Shown here: piece by piece, positions 6,891 through 7,713 of the stretch
Position numbering within the stretch: the first letter of the stretch is position 1
Layout: every line of letters starts with the position of its first letter
DNA from: Rhizobium sp. Q54
GTDB lineage: Bacteria; Bacteroidota; Bacteroidia; Flavobacteriales; Flavobacteriaceae
Length of the DNA: 7,713 nt
Direction of reading: 5' to 3'
Assembly: GCA_943324395.2 (NCBI GenBank)
Contig: CALPLL020000080.1
Location: 1-7,713, forward strand
The notes under the pieces: model-generated
Databases searched by the model: none
What the model was told of the DNA's origin: nothing
What the model saw: the letters and a program-made list of their open reading frames with translations, nothing else
Position numbers and translations under genes: made by a program

Positions 6891-7684
6891 TATGGTAATA
6901 GTATTTTATAATTCTTAATTTGTCGATTGGTAAAAATAGATAAAATTTGGTCTTTGTAAATAAAAAAATCAAAGCTTTTATTAACATTTTGCACTTCTTG
7001 GGATTTATTGGATTTAAAATCAAGAAAATACAAGTGTTCTCCTTTTGAAAATAATATTGAATCTGAATTTATTATTTGAATTTTATCAAATTCGGGAACT
7101 TTGCGAATCAATTTAATTTCTCCATACAAATTACAAGTGAACCAATTTAAATCAGTGTCAATCCATTGAAAATTATTAAAATCAGATTCATAATGTTTGA
7201 AATTTCCTTGAAAAGGCGTTGAAATCCATTTAAAATCATCATTTATAAAATTGAAAAGTCCAATTTTTTGAGAAATAGTATCGTAAAACCACAATTTATT
7301 TTGAGCTGCAATTCCAATAGCATTGGCGATTATAGAATTTTTATTTATATCAGAAAATGCTATTTTTTTAATCTCATTTAACTGACTATCTAATAAAACC
7401 ACCGAATTAAATCTTTCAAAGAATACAGCAATTTTTAGCGGATTTTGGGTATCAATTTTTAGTATTTTCCCTAAAGCAAGGTTTTTGTATTGCCAAATTT
7501 GACTTCCATTTTTCTTTAATAAAACGCCATTTTCTTCATAATATTGATTGGATAAAACATCAATAGCTAAAAAACGATTTGCTTTAATGGGTTCAGATGA
7601 TAATAAAGTAGCATTGGTAATTTGCCCATGACAGGTAAAAACTCCAAACAGAAGGAAGCTAAGTATTTGAATAAATATTTTCAT
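6890..7684 (-). CDS. Secreted beta-rich hypothetical protein (propeller-like)
   Basis: This 264-residue protein of unknown function has a Sec signal peptide (MKIFIQILSFLLFGVFTCHG) with likely cleavage before Q21. Cys18 lies in the signal but is preceded by Thr, so a lipobox is unlikely. The mature protein is a series of short beta-strand-like stretches with aromatic and hydrophobic alternation (NGSQIWQYK, KIAVFFERFNSVVLLDSQ, KLWFYDTISQKIGLFNF, FQWIDTDLNWFTCNLYGEIKLI, EHLYFLDFKSNKSQEV). They look like repeated blades of a beta-propeller, but I cannot count blades reliably. It probably acts in the periplasm or at the cell surface. It is joined to the cytosolic kinase gene by a TAATG overlap. 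The 29 bp before its ATG, up to the window edge, show no clear promoter. There is no functional assignment. Confidence 0.85.
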   Translation of the reverse strand: MKIFIQILSFLLFGVFTCHGQITNATLLSSEPIKANRFLAIDVLSNQYYEENGVLLKKNGSQIWQYKNLALGKILKIDTQNPLKIAVFFERFNSVVLLDSQLNEIKKIAFSDINKNSIIANAIGIAAQNKLWFYDTISQKIGLFNFINDDFKWISTPFQGNFKHYESDFNNFQWIDTDLNWFTCNLYGEIKLIRKVPEFDKIQIINSDSILFSKGEHLYFLDFKSNKSQEVQNVNKSFDFFIYKDQILSIFTNRQIKNYKILLP

Positions 7685-7713
7685 TGAATGCTAAATTACG
7701 ATTTAACTTCTTA

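Noticed and set aside
6799..7023. Minus-strand open frame of 74 codons over the kinase start
   Set aside because: It is an out-of-frame shadow of the kinase and secreted-protein genes, whose own frames carry clear motifs and a signal peptide.
7631..7684. Possible lipobox around Cys18 of the secreted protein
   Set aside because: The residue before Cys is Thr and no small-residue lipobox is present; a normal signal peptide with cleavage before Gln21 fits better.

Overview
The window looks like chromosomal DNA of a Bacteroidota bacterium, most likely Flavobacteriaceae and close to Flavobacterium. The evidence is the low GC content, genes without Shine-Dalgarno-like leaders, secreted proteins whose mature form starts with Gln, a promoter of the Bacteroidota type (TTTG, 19 bp, TAnnTTTG) and the general look of the proteins. 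No rRNA, tRNA, CRISPR array, insertion sequence or phage gene was seen. Coding density is very high and most gene junctions are tight.

Region 1 (1-4805, minus strand) is a complete tripartite efflux operon apart from the end of its last gene. In transcription order it holds a TetR-type regulator (4738-4139), a TolC-family outer-membrane channel (4142-2802, ATGA overlap with the regulator), a lipoprotein membrane-fusion adaptor (2779-1640) and an RND inner-membrane permease (1556 to the window edge, about the N-terminal half). A promoter lies at 4797-4766. A 7-bp perfect inverted repeat (4778-4805) sits over its -33 element and is a good candidate for the regulator's own operator. Between adaptor and permease lies a 67-bp cluster of heptad and inverted repeats that could form alternative RNA hairpins next to the permease start.

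Region 2 (4806-6274, plus strand) is divergent from the efflux operon. It encodes a short-chain isoprenyl diphosphate synthase and, 5 bp downstream, a 120-residue protein I do not recognise.

Region 3 (6276-7684, minus strand) converges on region 2 with a single base between the two stop codons. It encodes a secreted beta-rich protein of unknown function, joined by a TAATG stop/start overlap to a deoxynucleoside kinase of the dCK/dGK type.

Functionally, the efflux genes form one self-regulated export machine. The isoprenoid and nucleotide-salvage genes are housekeeping-like neighbours with no visible link to it. I see no clear new multi-gene system. The points most worth following are the operator/promoter arrangement, the intergenic repeat cluster, and the two unknown proteins tied by tight spacing to well-known enzymes.
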